A stretch of DNA of 64,000 bases, from NCBI RefSeq assembly GCF_001643235.1, contig NZ_LQWY01000012.1, positions 186,001 through 250,000 of the forward strand. Direction: 5' to 3'. Under the pieces are notes generated by a model. It made no database searches. It was given only the letters and a program-made list of their open reading frames with translations, and was not told where the DNA came from. Both the position numbers and the translations under genes were made by a program. How positions within the stretch are numbered: position 1 is the stretch's first letter; the number at the start of each line of letters is the position of its first letter. Shown here piece by piece: positions 55,265-64,000 of the stretch. Source of the DNA: Domibacillus aminovorans. GTDB lineage: Bacteria > Bacillota > Bacilli > Bacillales > Domibacillaceae.

Positions 55265-56470
55265 CTAATATAAAAGCCCTTCCTGATCGTACAAAAATTC
55301 ATAAGGAATGTCGAAAAACAAATATTCATTATCTCTGATTGGACATGAAAACGTGCGAATCGTTTCTCCCGTTTCAATGTCGCTATATAAATCAGAAATA
55401 AGTCCACCACCATTTTTCCGCATTCTTAATATATTTTCTAGAAAATAAGGACGCCAGCTCCAGTTCTTATCGAAATACTCCGGCTGAAACACCCACTCGC
55501 CTTCTTTTTTAAAATAGTTAGGTGTCAGTTCAAAACCATTTTCATCGCATATATAAAGGCGAAAACACATGCCATCAAAATGCTGCCCAATTTCTTCCAA
55601 TAGTTTTTCTTTAGAAGCTGATTTTGATTTGGACAAAATCGTATCGAGCTCCATTTCAATTTTATCTGCTAGTGTATATACGCTGTTTAGTGCCTGTTTT
55701 TCGTAAGAAATAAACTGACTGCATTTCTCTCGCAGCATAGCTTTTAACTGATCCGGATTTACAAATACAGGAGATGGTTCAGCAAGGTAAAACCCTTGAT
55801 AATAGCGACCGCCATTTTTCCATGCATATTGCAGTTGATATTCGACTTCTACTGTTTCAAATAAAAGGGATGCGCCAATTTTCCTTGCAAACATAGATAG
55901 AGAATAAACTATGTTTTTATATGTTTGATCTCCTGCATCTTTGCGGAGCGCCTGCAGACTTACTTTTAATATATCCGGGGAGTAACTAGCAAAGTGCCGA
56001 ATATCGTCTTCTGCTTCGCCAAGATGATCTACTGCCAGACGAATGCCAAGCGTCTTGTAATAGCGCAAAACGTTATCCAGCGAAGCGCTGTATTCTGCTG
56101 CCGAAATTTCAAGTACGATTTTATCAAGCGTCACCCCTTTATCTGTATAGCTTTCGATGATCGCAAGAAACGATTCACCGTAGTCTTCGAGAAGTCCTGA
56201 TACCTGCCGATTAATAAATAGAAACGACTTCTGTTTTTCAGCTGTATAATCATCAAGCGCTTTTTTTAAAATAACATCCTCCACTTCATGGCGGTATTCA
56301 TCCGGCGTATCTTCATCATGAAAAAAGCCGCCAAGACTCTTTGCCTTCTCTCCATCCATATAACGGCCAAGTACTTCGTAGCCAGCAATTTTATGTTCAT
56401 CAGCGCTAAAGATCGGCTGATAATATGGGATGACCCGGTCGAGATTACTCATTATTTCCAGTGCATCCAT
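55265..56470 (-). CDS. ykuI: EAL-domain c-di-GMP-binding protein YkuI
   Basis: An EAL domain (about residues 1-250) is followed by the YkuI_C PAS-like domain; length is 401 residues. Most metal-site residues are there (E32 of EVLGR, N87, E121, K169, E205 and QG at 225), but the second Asp of the DDFG motif is His (VDHLG, 148-152). B. subtilis YkuI binds c-di-GMP but has shown little or no hydrolysis, so this protein may be a receptor. The ATG at 56470 follows AAAGGGGGGG. Confidence 0.9.
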   Translation of the reverse strand: MDALEIMSNLDRVIPYYQPIFSADEHKIAGYEVLGRYMDGEKAKSLGGFFHDEDTPDEYRHEVEDVILKKALDDYTAEKQKSFLFINRQVSGLLEDYGESFLAIIESYTDKGVTLDKIVLEISAAEYSASLDNVLRYYKTLGIRLAVDHLGEAEDDIRHFASYSPDILKVSLQALRKDAGDQTYKNIVYSLSMFARKIGASLLFETVEVEYQLQYAWKNGGRYYQGFYLAEPSPVFVNPDQLKAMLREKCSQFISYEKQALNSVYTLADKIEMELDTILSKSKSASKEKLLEEIGQHFDGMCFRLYICDENGFELTPNYFKKEGEWVFQPEYFDKNWSWRPYFLENILRMRKNGGGLISDLYSDIETGETIRTFSCPIRDNEYLFFDIPYEFLYDQEGLLY

Positions 56471-56570
56471 TGAAGGACCCCCCCTTTTTTCCATCAAATC
56501 GCTTATTATTATACATGACTTTTCTCGAATATGCTTTCATCAGAAAACCCGGCCTGTTTAAGGACCGGGT

Positions 56571-56663
56571 TCATTTCTTATGACGCCGGGCAAAATCAAC
56601 AAATCGGAATTTATCCAATCGTTGTCTTGACTCTGTATATTGAAATAGACTTGCATCATCCAA
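56571..56663 (-). pseudogene. Possible small ORF or gene remnant of 30 codons
   Basis: From the TTG at 56663 the frame reads LDDASLFQYTESRQRLDKF and ends VDFARRHKK, with a charged, helical, protein-like make-up, and stops right before a terminator-like hairpin. No ribosome site is seen, and an in-frame stop lies six codons upstream. It may be the tail of a decayed gene. I do not recognise it. Confidence 0.25.
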
Positions 56664-56776
56664 TGTATATACAAGTCGTCAAGATAGAAAGAAAACGATT
56701 ACGCAAAAAAAGACAGCGGAATTCACTGCCCGTTTATTAACATGGAAATTGATTAATCCCTTGTACGATAGAAAAG

Positions 56777-56801
56777 CTCCGTATAACGACTCTACACGGA
56801 G
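56777..56801 (-). terminator. ppx-ppk terminator
   Basis: CTCCGT and ACGGAG flank a 13-base loop. T residues follow on both strands, ten bases past the ppk stop. Confidence 0.75.
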
Positions 56802-56810
56802 TTTTTCTTT

Positions 56811-58913
56811 TCACTCTTCGTCTTCTCTTACTCGATACGCAGCCGTTAACGATTCCATCTGGCTGTTAATGTATATATCGCCTTTATTACGTTCCACATA
56901 ACGGGAATTTCCTTCACTATCTTGGTAACGCGCTTTTGCATTATCTGATAATTGTAATTGAAGGAAATTTGTTAAACGGTCTTTTAATTCATCTTCTATA
57001 ATGGGGAATAAAATCTCCACCCGTTTAATCATATTACGTGTCATCATATCAGCGGATGATAAATATACCTTCCGCTTCCCCGCATGATGGAAGTAATAAA
57101 TGCGGCTATGCTCTAAGAAACGACCAATGATGCTAATGACGCGAATATTTTCACTCACGCCTTGTATCCCTGGCTTCATGCAGCATATACCACGGATAAT
57201 GCAGTCTATTTGAACACCCGCATTTGACGCTTCATAAAACTTCATGATCAAACGTTTGTCTGTTAATGAGTTCATTTTCGCAATAATCCGGCCGTTACCG
57301 TGTTTTTTATGAATCTCAATTTCTTCTTCAATCAATTTAATAAATGCCTCTTGAATGTCATATGGTGCGACGACAAGATGATTATATTTTGGCTTATCCA
57401 TATAGCCGCTCAAATAGTTAAAGAAATTTGTTGCGTCAATGCCAAACTCTTTTTTCGACGTAATCAACCCGTGATCTGTGTATATTTTCGCCGTAGCATC
57501 ATTATAGTTCCCCGTGCCGAGGTGAACAAATCGTTCAATTTTTCCCGCAAGCTTACGGACGACGAGCGTGATTTTACTGTGTGTTTTCAAATTGTGCATG
57601 CCATAAATAACATGGCAGCCTGCCTTTTCGAGCTCTTTTGCCCACTGCACATTATTTTCTTCATCAAAACGTGCTTTCAATTCAACAAGTACCGTCACCT
57701 GTTTTCCTTTTTCCGCGGCCCGTTTCAGTGATTCAATAATCGGTGAATCGCCGCTGACGCGATACAACGTCATTTTAATCGCCAGTGCTGATGGGTCGTC
57801 TGCTGCCTGTGAAATAAAATCGACGACCGGTTCAAACGACTCGTACGGATGGTAAAACAGAATATCTTGCTGCAATGTCTTTTCAAACACATCTTCACGC
57901 GATGATAAATCTTCCGGAAGCTGTGGAATAAACGTTTCGTACGTTAATCCTTCCCTCAATAAACTTAATTTTTTCGTAAATGAGAAGAATAAGGTTAAAT
58001 CGACCGCACCTTCAATTTCATATACATCTTTATAGTGGATTTCGAGTTCATCCAATAAATAATCAAGCACATGCTGATCAAAATCCTGCGACTTAATCTC
58101 AAGGCGAACCGCAGCTCCCCATTTCCGCTTTTTCAACTCTTTTTCAATTTCAAGAAGCAAATCACGTGCGCCTTCTTCATGAATTTCCATATCCGCATTT
58201 CGCGTAATCCGGAACATGTTTACATTTTTCACTCTATATCCTTGGAAAATACGATCAATAAAATGAATAAGTACATTTTCTAAAAGGACATACGTTCCTC
58301 CCTTTGCATCAGAAGGTACTTCAATGACCCGCTCAAGGACACCTGGTACTTGAACGATTGCCACACGGTCTGCTTCTGCTTCAGGGTCATCATTTTCAAG
58401 CATAACAACTAAATTCAAACTTTTATTCAAAAGCATTGGAAACGGACGATACGCATCGATTGCCATCGGGGTCAGCACTGGAAACACTTCATTCTCAAAA
58501 TAGTCTTGAAGGAACTTTTTTTGTTCAGCATTCAATTCGTTCGGTTTTACGAAATGAAACCCTTCTTCTTCAAGTGCCGGCAAAATTTCTTCTGTCAGGA
58601 CACGGTTTTGTGTATGTACCAGTTCATGTGCTTTTTCACTAATCGCTTTTAACTGCTGTTTCGGTGTTAATCCTGCTTTGTTTTCCGGTTTATTGAAACC
58701 GGCTTTCACCTGATCCTTCAGTCCGGCGACACGCACCATAAAAAATTCATCCAGGTTGGAGCTGAAAATAGCTAAAAATTTCATTCGCTCAAGAAGTGGA
58801 TTATTTAAATCCGATGCTTCCTGCAATACACGCTGATTAAAATTAAGCCAGCTCAATTCACGATTGTTATAATAACTTGGATTCGCTAAGTCCTTTTCCA
58901 CCTGTCCATTCAC
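56811..58913 (-). CDS. ppk: Polyphosphate kinase 1
   Basis: It makes long-chain polyphosphate from ATP. Length is 700 residues. The PPK1 domains are in order: N-terminal (YNNRELSWLNFNQRVLQEA), head (FAIFSSNLDEFFMVRVAGL-like), and two phospholipase D-like C-terminal domains with GMHNLKTHSKITLVVRK (the phosphorylated His) and SRIYYFHHAGKRKVYLSSADMM. The start is GTG at 58913 behind GAGGG. It follows ppx by 19 bases. Confidence 0.96.
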   Translation of the reverse strand: MNGQVEKDLANPSYYNNRELSWLNFNQRVLQEASDLNNPLLERMKFLAIFSSNLDEFFMVRVAGLKDQVKAGFNKPENKAGLTPKQQLKAISEKAHELVHTQNRVLTEEILPALEEEGFHFVKPNELNAEQKKFLQDYFENEVFPVLTPMAIDAYRPFPMLLNKSLNLVVMLENDDPEAEADRVAIVQVPGVLERVIEVPSDAKGGTYVLLENVLIHFIDRIFQGYRVKNVNMFRITRNADMEIHEEGARDLLLEIEKELKKRKWGAAVRLEIKSQDFDQHVLDYLLDELEIHYKDVYEIEGAVDLTLFFSFTKKLSLLREGLTYETFIPQLPEDLSSREDVFEKTLQQDILFYHPYESFEPVVDFISQAADDPSALAIKMTLYRVSGDSPIIESLKRAAEKGKQVTVLVELKARFDEENNVQWAKELEKAGCHVIYGMHNLKTHSKITLVVRKLAGKIERFVHLGTGNYNDATAKIYTDHGLITSKKEFGIDATNFFNYLSGYMDKPKYNHLVVAPYDIQEAFIKLIEEEIEIHKKHGNGRIIAKMNSLTDKRLIMKFYEASNAGVQIDCIIRGICCMKPGIQGVSENIRVISIIGRFLEHSRIYYFHHAGKRKVYLSSADMMTRNMIKRVEILFPIIEDELKDRLTNFLQLQLSDNAKARYQDSEGNSRYVERNKGDIYINSQMESLTAAYRVREDEE

Positions 58914-58932
58914 TGGACATCCCTCATTTCAA

Positions 58933-60459
58933 TCATTTTTGTTTAAACTGTAATGTAATCTCTTTATGCAGCGCTTTTTCAAGATGTCTTTTTTGCTTAA
59001 CACTCTGGTAACGCTCCGCCATTTCATTGCCTTCACAATAGACAGTAATGAGAATACTATCTTGCTTCTCTTTGACATCAAGATCCTGTACGACGCTTCG
59101 TTTTGAGCTATTTAAGCTGTAGCATAGTTTCAACAGAGCACCGTATTCACGCATTTTTTGTATTTCTTCTTTAGTAAACCATCCATTAAATTCTTCTAAA
59201 TACTGCTTTAATGTCGAATTATTTGTGAATGACGCAGTTAATGAAAGATACGCTTTTTCAGAGTGTGTAAATCCATCAAATAATGAGTTAATTAACAAAT
59301 AAAATGTATGCCTGCTTTTAGAACTTGATGAGATATATTCCCCTAGATAAAATAGCGCTGCTGATTGTTCAATTATAAATCGTTCTTGCTTTGTGACGTT
59401 TAGTAAACCTTCTTTTTCAAAACCATTCACCATTTTTTCCATCAACGTCATCATTTGATGATGATGCTCATCGTCATGTCCGTACACTTTTAAAAGCCGT
59501 TTAATTCCGTTTCGCTTCACGTCTGCCGCTGTTTTATACTGTCCGCCTTTTATACGTTCAAGCATAATGCCATCGCGGAGCCCGCGTGAACTGACGATTA
59601 AGCCGTTTGCATTCGTATGAACGGCTAGCTGGTAAAATACTTCGATCGCTGGCAAAATCAAATCGGCCCGCTCATTGGAAAGACCATCCACCTTTTCCAG
59701 TTCTGAATACGATAATGATGACAGTTCTTCGCGCAGCCTATCAAGTGCATCTAACGTTAAATCATATCCATGAACACCGAGCGGCGGATAATTTTCTTTT
59801 AACTGCTGCACAATCGCAAGGTTCCGTGCACTTCCTCCAATGGCTGCAATAACGCCATCCGGTGCTTTTTGCAGCCACGGATACCTTGACAATTCACTTT
59901 GAATGTATTCCGCCATTTTTTTCTGTTCTTTCGGCTTCATCCGACCTTCTGCAATAAACAGCTGTTTAAGTGAGACAACACCAAATGGAAAGCTATGTGA
60001 ATATTTCAATTTTCTATTTTCAAACAGTGTAATTTCTGTACTCCCCCCGCCAATATCAATCGTCAAGCCATTGTCTGCGGGCATCGTTTTTAATACAGCT
60101 GATAAACCGTATAATGCTTCTTCTTCACCTGATAAAAGCCGGATTTGAAAAGCGGTTTCTTCTTTCACTTTCCGAATGATTTCATCCCTGTTTTTTGCCT
60201 GACGGATCGCAGCAGTTGCCGTGCATTCCACTTCTGTTACATCATAATAATCAAGTACTTCACGAAAGTTTTTCAGTGCTTCAAGTAATAGTGCTATTCC
60301 TTCATCACTCATCACGCTCGATTCATCTAGAAAACGATTCAATCTGAGTGGCGCTTTTACGTTACGGAATTCCTCAATTCCTGCTCCTTGTTCTTTGTAT
60401 AAAACGAGACGAACTGTATTCGACCCGATATCAATAATTGCTGTTCTACTGTGCTCCAT
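58933..60459 (-). CDS. ppx: Exopolyphosphatase (Ppx/GppA family)
   Basis: It degrades polyphosphate, and may also act on pppGpp. Length is 508 residues. The actin-like fold motifs IIDIGSNTVRLVLYK at the start, TIDIGGGSTEITLF near 145-158 and the C-terminal HD-like helical domain (HDDEHHHQMMTL) are seen. It forms an operon with ppk, so synthesis and breakdown of polyphosphate are produced together. B. subtilis 168 lacks this pair at this locus. Confidence 0.94.
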   Translation of the reverse strand: MEHSRTAIIDIGSNTVRLVLYKEQGAGIEEFRNVKAPLRLNRFLDESSVMSDEGIALLLEALKNFREVLDYYDVTEVECTATAAIRQAKNRDEIIRKVKEETAFQIRLLSGEEEALYGLSAVLKTMPADNGLTIDIGGGSTEITLFENRKLKYSHSFPFGVVSLKQLFIAEGRMKPKEQKKMAEYIQSELSRYPWLQKAPDGVIAAIGGSARNLAIVQQLKENYPPLGVHGYDLTLDALDRLREELSSLSYSELEKVDGLSNERADLILPAIEVFYQLAVHTNANGLIVSSRGLRDGIMLERIKGGQYKTAADVKRNGIKRLLKVYGHDDEHHHQMMTLMEKMVNGFEKEGLLNVTKQERFIIEQSAALFYLGEYISSSSKSRHTFYLLINSLFDGFTHSEKAYLSLTASFTNNSTLKQYLEEFNGWFTKEEIQKMREYGALLKLCYSLNSSKRSVVQDLDVKEKQDSILITVYCEGNEMAERYQSVKQKRHLEKALHKEITLQFKQK

Positions 60460-60588
60460 CGGCTTTCCTGCTTTCTTTTTTATTCATCTTTTCCACTTAA
60501 ATATACCACTCAAACCATTATGATTGCTTTCAAATCCGCCTGAAAAAGTGTATAATAAGAAAAAATGAATGCGAAAGGAGTCTCAATT

Positions 60589-61053
60589 GTGAGTAAATTA
60601 TCTGAACCTTTCACCGAACCTTCATCTGATGATATCCTCGCCAAAGCGATCTTTACAGTTAACCGTCATGCAAAGACGGCTACAAATCCAAAATATTTGT
60701 ATCAGTTAAAGAAGCAAGCCCTCTTAAAAATGATTAAAGAAGGCAAAGCGAAAAAAAAAGGCCTTCACTTTTCCCGAAATCCAAAGCATAGCCGACAGCA
60801 ATCAGACGTCCTCGTTGAATGTGGTCATTATACATTCCATATACCGCCATGCAAAGAAGACTTCAATCTACTTCCTCATCTAGGACGCCTCAATGAGGAA
60901 TTTCGTAATCCGCGATGCTCGATGAGTTTGTCAAAAGCAAAAGGAGTGTTGGAGGCGTATACTGGGATGAAAGAAGATCAGTCAAAACGTAACCCTCCAG
61001 GCCGTAAACAGTATACAAAGCCCGTTTTTAAACCACTTGGACAGTCATATTAG
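60589..61053 (+). CDS. ykyB: YkyB family protein
   Basis: A basic cytoplasmic protein of 154 residues, equal in length to B. subtilis YkyB. AIFTVNRHAKTATNPKYLYQLKKQAL and KKGLHFSRNP are characteristic. The GTG at 60589 has AAGGAG eight bases upstream; the ATG at 60565 is less well placed. Function is unknown. It diverges from ppx. Confidence 0.9.
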   Translation: MSKLSEPFTEPSSDDILAKAIFTVNRHAKTATNPKYLYQLKKQALLKMIKEGKAKKKGLHFSRNPKHSRQQSDVLVECGHYTFHIPPCKEDFNLLPHLGRLNEEFRNPRCSMSLSKAKGVLEAYTGMKEDQSKRNPPGRKQYTKPVFKPLGQSY

Positions 61054-61058
61054 AACGA

Positions 61059-61092
61059 AAAAGGACGCAGCCCGCTTGGCAAGCGTCCTTTT
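61059..61092. terminator. Bidirectional terminator between ykyB and cheV
   Basis: AAAAGGACGC and GCGTCCTTTT with a 14-base loop, flanked by A-run and T-run. Confidence 0.88.
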
Positions 61093-61098
61093 TCTCTT

Positions 61099-62001
61099 TT
61101 ACAGTGCAAGTTCGTCAATATATTCAACAAGACGGGCAATTTCCGGTTTGCTCACCTGGGCATCTGCACCGACACCTTTTCCTTTATGACGCAGCTCATC
61201 TGTAATGAGAGATGAGAAAATGATCACGGGCAATTTATTTAATTGCGGATGCTCTTTAATACGTTTCGTTAAATGATGGCCATCCATTTTTGGCATTTCA
61301 ATATCCGTCACGATGAGCTTCACTTTTTCAAAGGTATTTTCTTGTTCAATGGTGGATTCTAAATAGTCGTACGCTAACTGACCATTTTCAAAAAACTCAA
61401 CTTGATCATACCCTGCTTCACTTAGCGTATCGTGAATTAGTTTACGCAGCAGCGGCGAATCTTCTGCAACAATAAGTTGTTTTTCAGACCGTTCTCGTTT
61501 GCCAAGGCTCTGAATTTGATCGATATGAATACCTGAATACGGATTAATATCGACAACAATTTTTTCAAAATCAATCAACAAAATCATCGTTTCACTCATT
61601 TTGATCACACCGATAATTTGATTGTCGATGCCTTGGTACATTTCAGATGGTTTCTCGATATCAGTCCAGGAAATACGATGAATACGCGTTACATTTTGTA
61701 CATGAAAAACGACTTTTTGCTGGTTAAATTCCGTCACGATATATTTATCTGTCGCTTGATTAGCCGATGGAGGCATACCGAGCACTTTCGCCATATCGAT
61801 GACTGGAAGCACTTCATCACGCAGTTGAATGATCCCTTCAATGTGATCATGCGCATGCGGAATAAATGTAATCGGCATCGGTTGAATAATCTCTTTTACT
61901 TTCATGACATTAATACCATATTTGTTGTCCTGCACTTCAAATTCAACAATTTCCAATTCATTCGTGCCTGATTCAAGTAAAATACCATAATCATTTGTCA
62001 T
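61099..62001 (-). CDS. cheV: Chemotaxis coupling protein CheV
   Basis: CheV couples receptors to the CheA kinase and has a receiver domain used in adaptation. The 300 residues hold a CheW-like domain (about 15-155; YGINVMKVKEIIQPMPITFIP, GIIQLRDEVLPVIDM) and a C-terminal receiver (about 173-300; QLIVAEDSPLLRKLI, phospho-acceptor Asp in LIVTDIEMPKMDG). GGGGT precedes the ATG. Its presence implies a motile, chemotactic cell. Confidence 0.95.
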   Translation of the reverse strand: MTNDYGILLESGTNELEIVEFEVQDNKYGINVMKVKEIIQPMPITFIPHAHDHIEGIIQLRDEVLPVIDMAKVLGMPPSANQATDKYIVTEFNQQKVVFHVQNVTRIHRISWTDIEKPSEMYQGIDNQIIGVIKMSETMILLIDFEKIVVDINPYSGIHIDQIQSLGKRERSEKQLIVAEDSPLLRKLIHDTLSEAGYDQVEFFENGQLAYDYLESTIEQENTFEKVKLIVTDIEMPKMDGHHLTKRIKEHPQLNKLPVIIFSSLITDELRHKGKGVGADAQVSKPEIARLVEYIDELAL

Positions 62002-62148
62002 ATGTCATTAGACCCCTTACGCATTTTTATTTTACTATATCACGAAATAAAAAAATGCGTATGGTTGAAAAATTTAGATTTTCTTAACATCGTTAACATT
62101 ACGTTTACATTATAATAACAATAGTACTTAATAAAGGTGGCTTACAAA

Positions 62149-63306
62149 ATGGAACATCGATTAAACGAACGTGTAAAAGAAATTGAAATATCCGGCATAC
62201 GAAAGTTTTTCAATCTTGTCGGCACAACTGAAAACATGATTTCATTGACGATCGGGCAGCCTGACTTTCATACACCCGATCACGTAAAGGCAGCAGGTAT
62301 ACAAGCGATTGAACAAAATGCAACTGTCTACACACCAAATGCTGGACTGCCCGAGTTAAAAAAAGCAGCAGCTGAATTTTACAAACAAAAATATGATGTT
62401 TCGTACAATGCAGAATCAGAAGTCATTGTCACGGTCGGGGCGAGCCAGGCGATTGATATCGCTCTTCGTACCATTTTGCAATCTGGAGATGAAGTGATCG
62501 TACCCGGGCCCGTTTATCCGGGATATGAGCCTATTATTCATTTATGTGAAGCGAAAACGATCATGGTAGATACGACTAAAAATGACTTTCGCATGACAGC
62601 AGCCCTCATTGAACAGTCATTGACGCGCCGAACGAAGGCGATCATTTTGCCTTATCCCTCTAATCCAACCGGCGTTAGTTTAACAGATCGTGAACTTCAG
62701 GACATCGCACAGCTTGCAAAAAAACATGAATTATTCATTCTAGCGGATGAAATTTATAGTGAAATTATTTATGAACGACCGCACGTATCAATCGCCTCTT
62801 ACCTTCCCGAGCAGACGATTGTCATTAATGGTCTGTCGAAATCGCATGCGATGACCGGCTGGCGAATTGGTCTTTTATTTGCATCTGAAATTATTACCCG
62901 TCACATATTAAAAGTACATCAATACAATGTTTCATGCGCCTCATCTGTTTCACAAAAAGCGGCAATTGCGGCGTTAACAGCCGGCATCGATGATGCAATC
63001 CCGATGAGGGAAGAGTATAAAATCCGCCGTGATACAGCTTATGATAAAATCCAAACACTCGGATTGAAAACAGTAAAACCGGATGGTGCGTTTTATTTCT
63101 TTGTCAAATTACCGGATGATTTCAGCGGCTCATCCTTTGACTTTTGCCTCACACTTGCGAAAGAGTACAAAGTGGCTGTTGTACCCGGCAGCGCTTTTTC
63201 CCCTGCTGGTGAAGGGTGGTTCCGTCTTTCATACGCTTGCAGCATTGAAGACATCCAAGAAGGACTAGCACGAATTGAACAATACCTTAACCATTTAAAA
63301 AAGTAA
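62149..63306 (+). CDS. patA: Class I aminotransferase (aminotransferase A, PatA type)
   Basis: A PLP aminotransferase of 385 residues. PYPSNPTGVSL, LADEIYSEIIYERP and the PLP lysine in INGLSKSHAMTGWRIGLLF are typical of fold type I. By synteny with cheV it matches patA of B. subtilis, which is thought to act in lysine/diaminopimelate synthesis, fitting dapH-dapL nearby. The ATG at 62149 follows AAAGGTGG; a GTG four codons earlier lies inside that site. Confidence 0.9.
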   Translation: MEHRLNERVKEIEISGIRKFFNLVGTTENMISLTIGQPDFHTPDHVKAAGIQAIEQNATVYTPNAGLPELKKAAAEFYKQKYDVSYNAESEVIVTVGASQAIDIALRTILQSGDEVIVPGPVYPGYEPIIHLCEAKTIMVDTTKNDFRMTAALIEQSLTRRTKAIILPYPSNPTGVSLTDRELQDIAQLAKKHELFILADEIYSEIIYERPHVSIASYLPEQTIVINGLSKSHAMTGWRIGLLFASEIITRHILKVHQYNVSCASSVSQKAAIAALTAGIDDAIPMREEYKIRRDTAYDKIQTLGLKTVKPDGAFYFFVKLPDDFSGSSFDFCLTLAKEYKVAVVPGSAFSPAGEGWFRLSYACSIEDIQEGLARIEQYLNHLKK

Positions 63307-63312
63307 AAAAAC

Positions 63313-63341
63313 AGCAGGTTCTCTTCGACTGAGAACCTGCT
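63313..63341. terminator. patA terminator
   Basis: AGCAGGTTCTC, 7-base loop, GAGAACCTGCT, followed by TTTCTTT; also has T residues on the minus strand for the convergent dehydrogenase gene. Confidence 0.9.
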
Positions 63342-63346
63342 TTTCT

Positions 63347-64000
63347 TTACTTGTTATATGCTTTAATAAGTGCCTGCGTACCATTTTCCGCTTCACCTTG
63401 CGCTGCCAGCTTTTCATACATGTCTTTCGCCATTGACAGCCCCGGCAATTTTAAGTCCATCTGTTCTGCTTCTTCAAGGGCAATTTTCATGTCTTTAATA
63501 AAGTGTTTAATAAAAAAGCCTGGTGCAAAGTCCTCTTTCATCATACGGGGTGCAAGATTTGACAATGAATAGCTGCCCGCTGCACCGAGCGCTATACTTT
63601 TTAGAACTGTTTCTGGATCCAGTCCAGCTGTTTTCGCATAAGTAATCGCCTCGCACACACCTATCATGTTCGATGCAATCGCAATCTGGTTTGACATTTT
63701 TGTATGCTGTCCAGCTCCTGCTCTTCCTTGATACACAATATTTTCACCAATTGTATCAAATAACGGTTTCATTTCAGTAAAAATATGTTCATCGCCGCCA
63801 ACCATGATCGACAACTTTCCTGACTGTGCAAAAATATCTCCACCTGAAACAGGCGCATCGAGTACAGAAATGTCTCTCTCTTTACCTTTTTCATATAGTT
63901 CTTGTGCAAGGCTCGGCTTCGATGTTGTCATATCAATAAAGACTTGTCCTGCATGACTCCCTTCAAACAGACCGTTTTCTCCTATGTATACTTGCTCTAC
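63347..64000 (-). CDS. ykwC: 3-hydroxyisobutyrate dehydrogenase-like NAD-dependent oxidoreductase (partial, N-terminus beyond window)
   Basis: The last 217 residues of a beta-hydroxyacid dehydrogenase. The substrate loop DAPVSGG and the catalytic lysine in GQHTKMSNQIAIASNM are seen; the N-terminal Rossmann GxGxxG lies outside the window. The frame is open from the first visible codon at 64000, so an internal ATG at 63931 is not the start. It resembles YkwC of B. subtilis. Substrate (hydroxyisobutyrate, tartronate semialdehyde or another) is open. Confidence 0.85.
   Translation of the reverse strand, partial: VEQVYIGENGLFEGSHAGQVFIDMTTSKPSLAQELYEKGKERDISVLDAPVSGGDIFAQSGKLSIMVGGDEHIFTEMKPLFDTIGENIVYQGRAGAGQHTKMSNQIAIASNMIGVCEAITYAKTAGLDPETVLKSIALGAAGSYSLSNLAPRMMKEDFAPGFFIKHFIKDMKIALEEAEQMDLKLPGLSMAKDMYEKLAAQGEAENGTQALIKAYNK

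Larger units (their letters stand above)
56471..56810. other. Intergenic region between ppk and ykuI
   Basis: These 340 bases hold the ykuI promoter region, a terminator-like hairpin on the minus strand (AACCCGG / CCGGGTT, about 56545-56573, then TTTTC), and the ppk terminator at 56777-56801. Between them a 30-codon minus frame (56571-56663) reads with protein-like composition. No recognised gene is present. Confidence 0.5.

Noticed and set aside
56531-56740. 69-codon plus-strand frame between ykuI and ppk
   Set aside because: No ribosome site and no recognisable sequence; the minus strand at the same place looks more protein-like.
57300-57731. 143-codon plus-strand frame inside ppk
   Set aside because: Antisense shadow of a well-conserved part of polyphosphate kinase; Phe/Cys-rich translation is typical of a shadow frame.

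Overview
The window is a stretch of core chromosome from an aerobic, spore-forming, low-to-moderate GC Gram-positive bacterium of the family Bacillaceae. The evidence is the gene content and order: it follows the Bacillus subtilis map from bshC (yllA) through the ylb, cta, yla, ykt, pdh, ykq and yku blocks, largely read in reverse. Spore formation is supported by ylbJ. The proteins are clearly related to, but not identical with, those of B. subtilis. Several B. subtilis genes are missing (ylbO/rsfA, ylbD, ylbE, ylaJ, ylaK) and others are inserted (an enoyl-CoA hydratase, a membrane protein with a stalk-like domain, a MOSC protein, a C39 peptidase, a DHA2 exporter, ppx-ppk). I cannot name the species. 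I see no rRNA, tRNA, IS element, prophage or CRISPR array.

Layout. 1-14.4 kb: bshC (cut by the window edge), panE, ylbP, an enoyl-CoA hydratase, rpmF-ylbN, tmcAL, ylbK-ddcP, ylbJ, rsmD-coaD, a membrane-anchored protein, a DUF7147 protein, ylbF-ylbG, ylbC and ylbA. 14.4-22.2 kb: the caa3 oxidase locus ctaABCDEFG plus a DUF420/CtaM-like gene, covering heme A synthesis, subunits and assembly. 22.3-37.3 kb: MOSC protein, pycA, ftsW, ylaN, an HD-GYP protein, ylaL, ylaI, ylaH, typA, ylaF, suhB, yktB, yktA and speA. 37.3-42.6 kb: an SR1/SR1P dual-function RNA gene and the pdhABCD operon. 42.9-46.3 kb: def, a tiny basic ORF in its own small transcription unit, rpoY-rnjA and a C39 peptidase. 46.3-64 kb: ktrC, a bb'/bd-type quinol oxidase, dapH-dapL, MFS exporter-ccpC, darB, ykuJ, ykuI, ppx-ppk, ykyB, cheV, patA and a partial 3-hydroxyisobutyrate dehydrogenase-like gene.

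Function and control. The region is dominated by central carbon and respiratory metabolism: pyruvate to acetyl-CoA (pdh), pyruvate to oxaloacetate (pycA), two terminal oxidases, CcpC control of the citrate cycle, and lysine/diaminopimelate synthesis by the acetylase route. Regulatory sites that can be read directly fit this. They are cre-like boxes before panE/ylbP, the hydratase, SR1, pdhA and darB; a Rex-type operator before the quinol oxidase; and a perfect 7-1-7 Fur box beside a CodY-like palindrome before bshC. Three genes (ktrC, darB and, via DarB, pycA) belong to c-di-AMP circuits in relatives, and two (ykuI and the HD-GYP gene) to c-di-GMP. No obviously new multi-gene system is present. 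The best leads are small: the SR1P unit, the 23-codon unit between def and rpoY, the 47-codon membrane ORF beside the Fur box, and unassigned operator-like palindromes. GC content and all homology statements are by eye and from memory; no search was run.
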